Assembly (NCBI GenBank): GCA_016711825.1
Contig: JADJSG010000002.1
Span: forward strand, 1-33,975
Direction: 5' to 3'
Length of the DNA: 33,975 nucleotides
Source: Bacteroidota bacterium
GTDB lineage: Bacteria > Bacteroidota > Bacteroidia > Chitinophagales > Chitinophagaceae
Part shown: in pieces, positions 25,801 to 33,975 of the stretch
How positions within the stretch are numbered: the first letter of the stretch is position 1
Layout: each line of letters opens with the position of its first letter
Program-made: the position numbers and the translations under genes
The notes under the pieces: model-generated
What the model was told of the DNA's origin: nothing
Database searches by the model: none
What the model saw: the letters and a program-made list of their open reading frames with translations, nothing else

Positions 25801-26541
25801 ATGATAAAATTATTAGAACATTTTGGAAGGTACTTGCTCATGTTGAAGGGCATGTTTACCAAGCCAGAGAATGCAAAAGTCTATTGGAAGGAGTTTATCC
25901 ATCAATGCAACGAAATTGGTATTGGTTCCATGGGTATTGTGATTATTATTTCCTTGTTTTTAGGGGCCGTAACTACCATTCAAACGGCTTATCAGTTAAT
26001 CAGTCCATTGGTTGAAAAATATGTGATTGCGCAAATTATTCGTGACAGCACCTTTCTTGAATTATCACCAACTGTTGTTTGTATTGTACTTGCAGGTGTA
26101 GTGGGTTCAAAAATAGCTTCTGAACTTGGCAATATGCGAGTGAGTGAGCAAATTGATGCTTTAGAAATTATGGGTATTAATACCAAAACCTATCTTATTT
26201 TGCCAAAAATATTGGCCTCTTTTTTAGTGATTCCTTGTTTGATAACGATTTCAATGTTTTTAAGTATTTGGGGAGGTTATTTGGCAGGAACTTTAAGTGG
26301 CATTATTAACCAGCAACAATTTACCCAGGGGCTTACAAGAGATTTTGTAACCTTCAATCTTACTTTTGGGTTGATAAAAGCCTTTACATTTGCCTTTATC
26401 ATTTCAAGTATCTCTGCCTATTTTGGATATCATGTAAAAGGTGGGGCCTTAGAAATTGGCAGAGCTTCCACCACCTCGGTTGTGGTTAGTTGTGTATTGA
26501 TATTATTTGCTGATTATGGATTAGCGGCCTTATTGTTATAA
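25801..26541 (+). CDS. mlaE: MlaE-family ABC transporter permease
   Basis: A 246-residue inner membrane permease with about five to six transmembrane segments. The core VLAGVVGSKIASELGNMRVSEQIDALEIMGI is the conserved MlaE/YrbE motif, with the ELG.MRV.EQ..AL..MG cytoplasmic coupling helix that contacts the ATPase. The N-terminal amphipathic segment and LGAVTTIQTAYQL follow the family pattern. With the ATPase gene 29 bases downstream it forms a phospholipid transporter between inner and outer membranes. In Bacteroidota an MCE-domain protein is commonly encoded next; I do not see one here before the tRNA gene. The frame is intact and of usual length. Confidence 0.92.
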   Translation: MIKLLEHFGRYLLMLKGMFTKPENAKVYWKEFIHQCNEIGIGSMGIVIIISLFLGAVTTIQTAYQLISPLVEKYVIAQIIRDSTFLELSPTVVCIVLAGVVGSKIASELGNMRVSEQIDALEIMGINTKTYLILPKILASFLVIPCLITISMFLSIWGGYLAGTLSGIINQQQFTQGLTRDFVTFNLTFGLIKAFTFAFIISSISAYFGYHVKGGALEIGRASTTSVVVSCVLILFADYGLAALLL

Positions 26542-26570
26542 AATTTTAATGAAGCATTGAGAATTAAAGC

Positions 26571-27343
26571 ATGATAGAAGTAAAAAATATTAAAAAATCT
26601 TTTGGCGACAAAAATGTATTGAAGAATGTTTCATGCGTGATGGAAAGTGGCAAAGTAAACTTAATCATTGGTGCCAGTGGAAGTGGCAAAACGGTATTGC
26701 TAAATGCATGGTAGGCTTGGTCAATGTAGATGGGGGAGAGGTATTATATGAAGGAGAAAATTTCTTCAAGATGGATGATAAAAGCAAGAAGGAATTACGT
26801 ACTCAAATTGGTATGTTATTTCAGGGCTCTGCACTTTTTGATAGTTTAACTGTTGAAAACAATGTGATGTTTCCCCTTGATATGTTTACTAATAAATCGA
26901 TTCATGAAAAAAGGAAGCGTGTGAATGAAGTATTAGACCGGGTAAACTTAAAAGATACCAATCATAAATTTCCTGCCGAGCTGAGTGGTGGTATGAAAAA
27001 AGGGTCGCCCTCGCACGAGCTGATTGTCTTAAATCCGAAATATTTGTTTTGTGATGAACCTAACTCTGGTCTCGACCCACAAACTTCCTTGGTGATTGAC
27101 CAGTTGATTATGGAAATTACCAAGGAATTTAATATCACCACCATTATGAATACCCACGATATGAATACCGTGATGGAAAGTGGCGATCATATCATTTACC
27201 TTCATCAAGGTCAAAAACGATGGGATGGAAACAAACATGATATTATATACAGCGATGACGAATACTTAAATGAATTTATTTTTGCATCCGAATTTTTAAA
27301 AGATGCCAAACAGATGCGTATGATCAATGATAAAAATGAATAG
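26571..27343 (+). CDS. mlaF: MlaF-type ABC transporter ATPase (frameshifted)
   Basis: The start ATG at 26571 gives MIEVKNIKKSFGDKNVLKNV and Walker A GASGSGKT. One base is missing in the AAA run at about 26702, after which the frame that includes 26633 carries CMVGLVNVDGGEVLYEGENF, the Q-loop region (GMLFQGSALFDSLTV), the signature LSGGM, Walker B YLFCDEPNSGLDP and the H-loop NTHDM. Right after LSGGMKK, eight residues (GSPSHEL) are out of frame through a missing A near 27000 and an extra G near 27025; corrected, the stretch reads RVALARAIVLNPK. A start at 26633 would remove Walker A and is not credible. It powers the MlaE permease. Confidence 0.85.
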
Positions 27344-27476
27344 GCCTTACCAATTTTTTATCTATAATTTTTAACGAAAAGTGCCGTACTTATTGAGTTG
27401 TAAGTCATCATACTCTTATTTGAAAAACTAATTTTCAAATTTTATTAAAACTATTTTTTAATTATAACTGTTAACA

Positions 27477-27484
27477 TATCTTCG
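27477..27484 (+). promoter_or_regulatory. Probable tRNA promoter box (TATCTTCG)
   Basis: TATCTTCG is one mismatch from TAnnTTTG and ends 4 bases before the tRNA. Confidence 0.35.
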
Positions 27485-27488
27485 CACC

Positions 27489-27574
27489 GGAGAGATGGCA
27501 GAGTGGTCGATTGCGACGGTCTTGAAAACCGTTGACTGTCAAAGGTCCGGGGTTCGATCCCTCTCTCTCCGCCA
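27489..27574 (+). tRNA. tRNA-Ser (TGA)
   Basis: GGAGAGA pairs with TCTCTCC to form a 7-bp acceptor stem with discriminator G and an encoded CCA. The anticodon stem ACGGT/ACCGT encloses loop CTTGAAA with anticodon TGA. The variable arm is long (TGACTGTCAA region), as in class II serine tRNAs, and the T-arm GGGTTCGATCCC is standard. It reads UCN-type serine codons (UCA). A partial copy of its 3' end lies 158 bp downstream. Confidence 0.95.
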
Positions 27575-27716
27575 GCAAAAAAATTCCCGCGACAGCGGCT
27601 TCTATGTCCCTGAACAATTAAAGCTTGCTTTGGATTGTGAAAGGGCATAAAAAGGATCAAGGCACGGTACGGGGATTTTTTGATGAAGCCCATATCAAGG
27701 ATCATTTTGGAATGAC

Positions 27717-27730
27717 TCCCTCTCTCCGCC
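27717..27730 (+). repeat. Partial copy of the tRNA-Ser 3' end
   Basis: TCCCTCTCTCCGCC repeats the last part of the tRNA-Ser gene (27558-27573, one extra TC unit there). The 140 bp between the copies shows no recognisable gene. This could be a remnant attachment site or a decayed second tRNA. Confidence 0.35.
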
Positions 27731-27897
27731 CTCACAAAACGCAAATGATTGTTATCAATTTTTTTTGCGTTTTTTTTTCATTAATTTTACAAGTGCTTTA
27801 CAGAAATATGCTTTTGTCTCATTGTATAGTTTATAACTTATATCCATAGTTACAGACTTACACCATATATATCCTTGTAGTACAAATGATTAAGCAT

Positions 27898-28330
27898 ATG
27901 AAACCGATTTACATTTTATTCATCAGTATTTTATTTCAAGTTCGTGTTCACTTGCTTTCAAAAGAGCCGATAAATTATGTATCGTCACAGTAATCAACAA
28001 ACCTGTGTATGATGTTATTATTAACGCGTGGGCGTGCTCTTTCAAAAATGGGTCATGAGGTGATGAAAGCAAGGGTGATATGGAGCGTGTATTGTATATT
28101 AAAACCATTATGCGCCAGCGCCATACTTTTTTCCGGTTGCAATACTTACAGTCCTTTTGTATAGCAGTGATTATGGGCTTGTATGCACAACAATTAGGTG
28201 TGCCTCCTGAAAAGGCTTCTTTTATGATACTTTGGCAAAGCATACCACCTGAAAATGTGCCTTATTCGTACCTTTTAGCGAAAAATTGAAATTTAAATCT
28301 ATATCGCTTTTGACACTTACAGACCCTTTT
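27898..28330 (+). pseudogene. Decayed or error-filled gene of unknown family
   Basis: A protein-like stretch can be followed across frames (ITRGRALSKMGHEVM.., DMERVLYIKTIMRQRH, YAQQLGVPPEKASFMILWQS, then KLKFKSISLLTLTDPFQSAL), ending near 28330. It looks coding because frame changes preserve plausible residues, but I do not recognise the family. Its position just before a ketosynthase/ACP/acyltransferase row hints at a place in the same biosynthetic operon. The 28330-28650 stretch that follows shows no readable gene. Confidence 0.35.
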
Positions 28331-28650
28331 CAAAGCGCCTTGTTAGGCTCTTACACCAAAAAATGATTTAGCCTTTAACCGATTCCACATTTCGCTCGTA
28401 AACTTTGGAACTATTGAAAATGAATAATCCTACAGTAAGTGGTCGATTCAATGATTGCCTACAAACCCGGATTTGAGTCAATATTAGACCAGGGAAAATC
28501 TTTTAAAAGATTATGTGTTAACGTTATGGGTGGGCAAGTGGCTATAAAAGGATAAAAAATTAGGTAAACTGTAAATTCAGCATTAGTTCGTCATTTTCAT
28601 GGTTTTATAAAGGATTCTCCCTTTTTTTATAGAGATTGAAAATATTTTTT

Positions 28651-28658
28651 TATCTTTC
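28651..28658 (+). promoter_or_regulatory. Possible promoter box (TATCTTTC) before the ketosynthase
   Basis: TATCTTTC differs from TAnnTTTG at its last base and lies 9 bases before the ATG at 28668, after a T-rich tract. Confidence 0.35.
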
Positions 28659-28667
28659 GCCAACTTT

Positions 28668-29915
28668 ATGAATCAACGAGTTGTAATTACAGGAATGGGT
28701 ATTTAGTCTCGCATTGGAAAAATCTGGCAGAAGTTACAAAAATCTTTGTATGTTGGCAAAAGTGGAAATTACTTTTGCCCCTGAAAGAAAAAAGAATTTG
28801 GCTATAGAAGCGGTCGTACCGGTTTTGTAGAAAACCTAACTTGAAAAAATTTATTAGACAGGCGTGCTCGGTATTATGATGCCTGAGCATGCTGAATATG
28901 CCCAGTGTAGTTACCAAAGAAGCCATGGAAGTTGCAGGATTAGATGATTGTTTTGAAAAATGAGGCTCGGAATTCATTTTATGCGGCAATGATACTTGTG
29001 CACAGGCAGTCATAGTAGCTGGAATCGATAAAATAAGAGAAAAAGATGTCACCCATTCCAGTAGGTTCAGCCTCTGGTTTTTCAGGTATTGAATTCCTAC
29101 TGATTAATATGAATCTTTCCACTATTTTTGCAGAACTAAAGGGAATTAACTTAACCCTAGTGCGCCTTGTGCCAGTGGTTCATGTTGCATTGGAATAGGC
29201 TATATGTTTATCAAAATGGTATGCAAGACAAGGATTTAGTGGAGGGGAGCCAAGACAAACATATACTGATGCCAAAACTTTGACGTTTCAAAAAGCTTTT
29301 CAATCAGCAAAAATGATCCAACCAAAGCCTCCGGGCCTACTTTGATCGCGATTTGTGATGGGCTTGTACCAAGTGGTAAGCCGCATCCCATATCATTGAA
29401 AGTTTAGAAAGTGGTCAACGAAGAGGTGCTACCATACTTACTGAAGTAGTTGGTTATGGTTTCTCAAGCAATGGGGGCAACATATTTCAAACCCAACTGT
29501 GACGTGGCCCTACAGAAGTTTAAAAAGAGCATTGGCAGACCTGGTTTACAACTCAATGAAATAGAATACCCTCAATGCATGCCACTTTTACACCAGCAGG
29601 TGACGCGAGTGAAGCCGCCGCTTATCTATGCGGTGAAGCATTTAAAGATAAAGCATGCCTTATGATGCCCAACCAAAACAGCATGACGGGGCATGAATGT
29701 TGGATGGCAGGAGCAAGAAGTTGGTTACCATCTACATTGATGATGAATAACGATTTTATAGCACCCAATATTAATTTTGAAACCCCTGATTCGATTTTGA
29801 AAATGGTAAACGGAAAGAATAGATACTTTAGAAAAAATTTAATGTATATTTGTCGAATTTTTTGGCTTTGGGGGTACAAATTCTTTCCTTAATCATCAAG
29901 AAGTGGAAAGCTTAA
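28668..29915 (+). pseudogene. Beta-ketoacyl-ACP synthase (FabB/F-like), many frameshifts
   Basis: Start MNQRVVITGMGI, then (in shifting frames) GKSGI.FAPERKEFGYRSG, NLKNLLDRRARVMMPEHAEYA, the nucleophile region APCASGSCCIGIGYM near 29170, a VVGYGFSSNGGNIS-like block, a region matching LNAHATSTPAGDASEAAA with its first His (about 29570-29620), and the second His in NSMTGHECWMAGA (about 29670). The end is SLIIKKWKA near 29913. The Cys-His-His triad and the length (about 415 residues) fit an elongating ketosynthase. It precedes an ACP and an LpxL-like acyltransferase, as in aryl-polyene/flexirubin-type clusters. At least ten frame changes are present, so it is not translatable as written; low sequence quality is as likely as decay. 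Confidence 0.75.
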
Positions 29916-29940
29916 ACATCAATCCTATAATTATCAATGG

Positions 29941-30172
29941 GAATACAAACAATTATATCAATATAAACGAATTTTTAATCGAAGATTTTGAAGTGCCTGG
30001 GCCGCGGGCGAGATGATAATGCCAATTTGGAGTGCCACCATCAAAGAAATATTAGACCTTGATAGTTTAACACTATGCTGATTTAGTAGTCAGTATAGAA
30101 AGTAATTTTGGCTTTGCGCAAAAACCAGAAGATTTTCAAACTAGTGATAACCATTCAAGATTTTTGTAAACA
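29941..30172 (+). pseudogene. Acyl carrier protein, frameshifted
   Basis: Across frames the DNA reads NINEFLIEDFEVPG, then DDNANLE.., TIKEILDLDSL and YADLVVSIESNFGF, QKPEDFQT. The DLDSL box holds the phosphopantetheine-carrying serine (about 30058-30072), and the length (about 78 residues) is right for an ACP. It lies directly behind the ketosynthase and would carry its acyl chain. Two or more single-base shifts are present. Confidence 0.7.
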
Positions 30173-30199
30173 TGTTTCCCAAAAGTAGAAGAAAAACAC

Positions 30200-31090
30200 T
30201 TGCATAATGGTTTTATGGGCAAATAATTTCGTGCGTAAATCAGTTAGGTTTGACACTTGTAACATTAATCAAAAACAGCCGGTGTATTTCAGCTTATGCC
30301 TCTGTTACCTTTAGTCATTATTTATTACTTTTTTTTCCTGGTAAAGCAGCTCAAGCCCTCTAAAATATTATTTTCAACAACGATTAGGTTATAGTTTTTA
30401 AAACCAAATGGCTTCGTGTACGAAAATTTTATTTACCTTTGCAGAAGCATCAATGATGTAAAAATGATTTTTAATGAGTGGTAAGCGCCTTCTCCTTTCA
30501 TTTATAAATCACGAAGGGGCATTTGCATTCTTTGACGATATGGTTGATGATGGGAAGGGATTACCCAACAAAAGTTCGCTATAAATTGGGAAATTGCAGG
30601 TCAACTATCGAAAAGATTTTAAATCAAAGATCAGTGTGGTGGATGTATGAAGTAGAACAAGAAAAATCAAAGAATATCTGGGAGAAAATAAGAATCGTGG
30701 TTCGACAGGGATCTTTATTAAAGATGATTTGTCGCATATCTACGTAGCGTGAAATCAATGTAGCTTCTGCAACGCAACGAGTTTGTATGTATCCATGCCG
30801 GGACAGATTCGTACCCGGCAATAAAACCACCCCATGAACACTGTTGGACGCCAAACCACTTTTCCTATCGGTCCGTTTGTACTGGCTACATGACCTTCCA
30901 ACCCCTGTCAGCTTTGTATTTGCGGTAAAAGAAGGTTTGAAGCATTTTACTTCTTTGCGAGCAAAGGCAAAATTTATGAAAAAAGGAGAGCGAATATTCT
31001 CATATTGTAAACGATTATACCAAAGAAATGGAGCATATGATAGCCAGGATATCTACTGCAATGGCACACCACTTCCCTTACCCGGAATGA
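30200..31090 (+). pseudogene. LpxL/HtrB-like lysophospholipid acyltransferase, many frameshifts
   Basis: Readable blocks in order: LIKNSRCISAYA.., SHYLLLFFPGKAAQAL.YYF, QQRLGYSF, KLGNWEIAGQLS.., KIKEYLGENKNRGST, DDLSHIY, DRFVPGNK, ARFPIGPFVLAT (split), PVSFVFAVKEGLKH and YTKEMEHMIARIS. These match the Bacteroidota LpxL-like family that acylates lipid A or the head group of aryl polyenes and flexirubins. The usual catalytic HxxxxD site should fall near the N-terminal third (about 30510), where the text reads INHEGHLHSL but is frame-shifted, so its state cannot be judged. It forms a row with the ketosynthase and ACP. Confidence 0.65.
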
Positions 31091-31827
31091 AAAGAGAAAT
31101 TAGGGAGTCTGAACTTAACAACGGATCATGAATCACAAAGGTGTGATGTAATTCATGTCCACAAATAATCCGGGCGACTGGCCCTTACACTCATTGGAAA
31201 ATTGCCTTTGCGATGCCTTCTTTGCAGAAGCATTTAGCAGTTTATTTAAATTCTTGCTTTAAAATTGAATGCTAGCGGCGCGATGTACTGAGATTCGTGG
31301 AGCAGTTTTGCGGTACTTATTTTACCAGCGCGCGTTTGTTTGGCGCAAACCTTCATTTTCATCAAAAAGGAAGTGAGGTATTGTCTTGTGCAAAAACGCA
31401 TGACCGGGATATAAAAACACCCGTTCTGAATCAATAATATGCACTCAGCAAATCTTTGAGCGACCATTTACCACGCTGATATATATAATAATTGTTGTTC
31501 ATCGAGTGATTTGTATAATTGAACCAGTGTTTTTGCATTGTTCTTCAATTGGTCTAAAAACACTTATTTTTCATCTACTTTATCGATATACTTTTTTCAT
31601 AATAGCAATGTATGTTCATCAAGTTGCCAGGTTTACTTACTTTTTCATTAGGGGCAAAATAATATATTCTTTTAAATTTCGCAATGTAAAATGGGTTGAA
31701 TATCCGCAATTTTAAATCTACATTTGGACTGCAAAATCCAATCTAACGATGTACGCAGGAAATTTGAAATCAGAAATTTTCAAAAAATAAATCCTCAATC
31801 GATTATAGTTTCATTATACATTTTTTT
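31091..31827. other. Stretch without a supported gene
   Basis: No gene can be supported here. Leftward, fragments such as ERVFLYPGHAFLHKTIPHFLFDENEGL (split across frames, about 31300-31420) look protein-like but match no family I know. The right half (31500-31827) is AT-rich with no consistent frame. Confidence 0.3.
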
Positions 31828-33050
31828 CTACAAACCATATTTTGGTTTTACGGGCGTACCTGACATGTATGGGTAAAGGATTTTGTACTTCTTTGGTACT
31901 ATCACTATAGGCTCATCACTCAACGGATAAGGATGCCCATTTTCACAGGTATTTTTTTTACCAATCAATTTTTCGATGTCTTAACTAGGCCTTTTCTTCC
32001 TGATCGCAAAGAGAGAAGGCAGTACCATTAGCACCTGCTCTACCGGTTCTACCGATACGCGATGAACATAGGTTTCTGAAATATTGGGGATTTCATAATT
32101 GATTACAAAAGCCAGATCATCTACATCAATACCACGAGCTGCAATATTTGTAGCCACCACTACCCGGGTGGTTTGCGCCTTAAATTGCTAGGGCCCTTTG
32201 TCGGCATTTTGCGCCTTGTTGCCATGAATGGCCTCAGCAGTAATTTGATTCTTTTGTAAAATTTTAACCACTTTATCAGCACCATATTTTGTACGTGTAA
32301 ATACCAAGGCCGTTTTGATGTCTTTATTTTTTAAAATATGAAGAAGCAAGGCATTTTTATTTGCACGATCTACATAATAAAGAAATTGAGTAATTGTATC
32401 GGCAGTTGAGGACACCGGTGTTACCTCCACTTTTGATGGATTATGCAAAATGGTATTGGCCAATTTTACAATTTCCGGTGGCATGGTAGCAGAGAAAAGA
32501 GGATTGCTTTTGCTTGGGGCAGCAAACCAGTGAATTTTGATATCATGTATAAAACCCATATCCAGCATACGGTCTGCTTCATCGAGCACAAATAGAGATA
32601 TGTCGCTCAGTGAAATATATCCTTGACTGATCAAATCCAGTAAACGACCCGGAGTGGCAACTACCGATATCAACCCCTCGTTTTCGCATCTGTTTGAGGG
32701 TTTGCCCACACTCCACCAAATACACGGTGCCTTCAGGTCAAGGTGCCGACCATAGGGATAAAACTATCTTCTATTTGAATGGCAAGTTCACGTGTAGGCG
32801 TTACAATCAGCGCCCTGATTTTTTTTTTTTTTCGTGTAGGAGGTTTCCGGCACCCAATAGTTAGCAAAATGAGGGCAAATGCGGCCGTTTTCCTGTTCCT
32901 GTTTGCGCACATCCCAAAAGTCTTTTCCTTGCAATAAAATAGGGATGGCTTCAGCCTGAATGGGAGTAGGGGTTTCTGTAACCTCTGCTCCAGCAATGCT
33001 CAAGTGTAATGAATGAACTGGCACAGATTGGAATTATTGAATGATTTTGT
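31828..33050 (-). pseudogene. rhlE: RhlE-like DEAD-box RNA helicase, several frameshifts
   Basis: Leftward blocks in order: TPTPIQAEAIPILLQGKD (Q motif), GCAQTGTGKTAAFAL (Walker A, frames corrected), ALIVTPTRELAIQIED, VVATPGRLLDLISQGY, FVLDEADRMLDMGFIHDIK, LFSATMPPEIVKLAN, ALVFTRTKYGADKVV, AIHGNKAQNA, then, after an early stop at 32188, VVVATNIAARGIDVDDL, NYEIPNISETYVHRIGRTGRAGA and a C-terminus ending MSGTPVKPKYGL at 31828. VLDEADRMLDMGF and HRIGRTGRAG with a short C-terminal tail indicate the RhlE subgroup, distinct from the helicase at 22827. Six or more frame changes occur, one beside a run of T at 32820-32832. No good start codon is visible; it probably lies near 33050. Confidence 0.78.
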
Positions 33051-33975
33051 ATTTGAAAGGAAATTGAATAATAAATGATTTATTTAATATTCATAATTGT
33101 AAATGATCGCATTTTGAGCTACTACTGCAAGATACAAACATTTCGGGCCAGAAATTGTTAAATACATGAATGTTAGTGTCGGGGCTTATAAAGTACACTC
33201 TTTAGCCACACGCAGGGAATATCGAACTATTATTCACAAACTATTTGATGTAGCAACTTTATAAATTAAATCAGGAAGTTTGTAGAGCACTTGAACCTTA
33301 TTGTTTATCTTTGAAACCGTAAAAATTACTACCTGCAATCATTGATTGTAAACAGGATATTGTATATTTTTTAAACCTTAAAGAAACAATCATAATAATC
33401 AAATTTGATATGAAGTTTTAATGATTATTTTACTCCAAGATGAACTATCCAAAGAAATACGAATACAACTGGCATTGAGTAAAAATGAAAATAAATAAAA
33501 AACATTTATTTTTATTCAAAGCTTGATAGTAATTCTCTTTTAATACACCTGGTTAAAGGAGGAGGCACAAAATCATTAATATAGCAAATGAATCTGAGTC
33601 CTGCAACGTGTCCAATAATTTATTTTTTATGATCATCAGTTTAGGCTAAATGACTATTGTTTATGTTGTATACAAATACACACATCAGTTTAAACAGATT
33701 AAACCACACGATTACGACTCCAGTCTTCCCAGCCAAGACCAAATACCATAACCATCATACCCACATCCTATTATAGTAGTGTGTGGTGTGGGAATAAGTT
33801 AGTATTTTAAATACATTTCCTGGTAATATAATGTAGGTTTCATAGGCCTGATTTACTTATACACAATCGTCAATCAATAGGAAAACCCAAAATAAAAGCT
33901 GAATAAAGTGCCAATGCTACACACATCACCCACAACACCGCCCCGTGCAAACGTCGCAAAAACACCCACAAGAAC
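33051..33975. other. Right end, no supported gene
   Basis: AT-rich DNA with one TATCTTTG box (33306-33313) not followed by an open frame. Near the end, two leftward coding-like traces (VGMMVMVFGLGWEDWS, about 33715-33765, and LRRLHGAVLWVM.., about 33930-33970) may belong to the C-terminal part of a gene entering from the right, but too little is readable to identify it. Confidence 0.3.

Noticed and set aside
27451..27744. A 97-residue leftward reading frame across the tRNA
   Set aside because: It is antisense to tRNA-Ser; such frames are a common artefact over tRNA genes.

Overview
The window reads as Bacteroidota (Chitinophagaceae/Saprospiria-like). The evidence is AT-rich coding DNA, TAnnTTTG-type -7 promoter boxes close to start codons, a T9SS type A sorting tail, a CzcA-TolC fusion, and a KAS/ACP/LpxL-like acyltransferase row of the kind found in aryl-polyene/flexirubin clusters. 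Many genes are broken by single-base length changes in short homopolymers, and both ends of the window (about 1-3 kb and 27.9-33.9 kb) are far noisier. This looks like an incompletely polished long-read contig, so most 'pseudogenes' here may be sequence errors.

Layout: (1) 1-3.2 kb is decayed DNA with three diverged tandem repeats of about 140 bp and a ruined tyrosine recombinase. (2) 3.3-12.1 kb is a heavy-metal resistance operon on the + strand: a small Cys/His-rich secreted protein, a CzcA-type RND pump fused to a TolC-like outer-membrane domain, a His-rich CzcB-type adaptor lipoprotein, an isoprenylcysteine-methyltransferase-like membrane protein, and a Zn/Cd/Co-type P1B ATPase with a His-rich N-terminus. 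(3) 12.27-22.16 kb is the most interesting part. It holds four long imperfect hairpins that behave like integron attC sites, delimiting three cassettes. In each cassette the first 9-10 bases (GTT...) are the exact reverse complement of a ...AAC box at the cassette's own end, as expected for mobile gene cassettes. Their cargo is a three-Cys-motif pair (TcmP-like + Gp37/Gp68-like), a T9SS-secreted protein fragment bracketed by two covarying hairpins, and an orphan secreted protein. Three IS1182-family-like elements sit in the same orientation at the identical position of three successive attC-like sites, directly before the GTT core.

(4) 22.2-27.6 kb is ordinary chromosomal DNA: DUF1456-like protein, DEAD-box RNA helicase with a long leader and G/S-rich tail, AMP nucleosidase, MlaE/MlaF-type lipid ABC transporter genes, and tRNA-Ser(TGA) with a partial copy of its 3' end about 160 bp downstream. 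(5) 28.6-31.1 kb is a heavily frameshifted ketosynthase, ACP and LpxL-like acyltransferase row, followed on the - strand by a second, RhlE-like DEAD-box helicase (31.8-33.05 kb). The last 0.9 kb has no gene I can support.

The metal genes form one efflux route: the P-type ATPase moves metal from cytoplasm to periplasm, and the RND-adaptor-TolC assembly expels it across the outer membrane. The attC-like array appears to be a platform for unrelated cargo that has been repeatedly hit by a site-selective IS.
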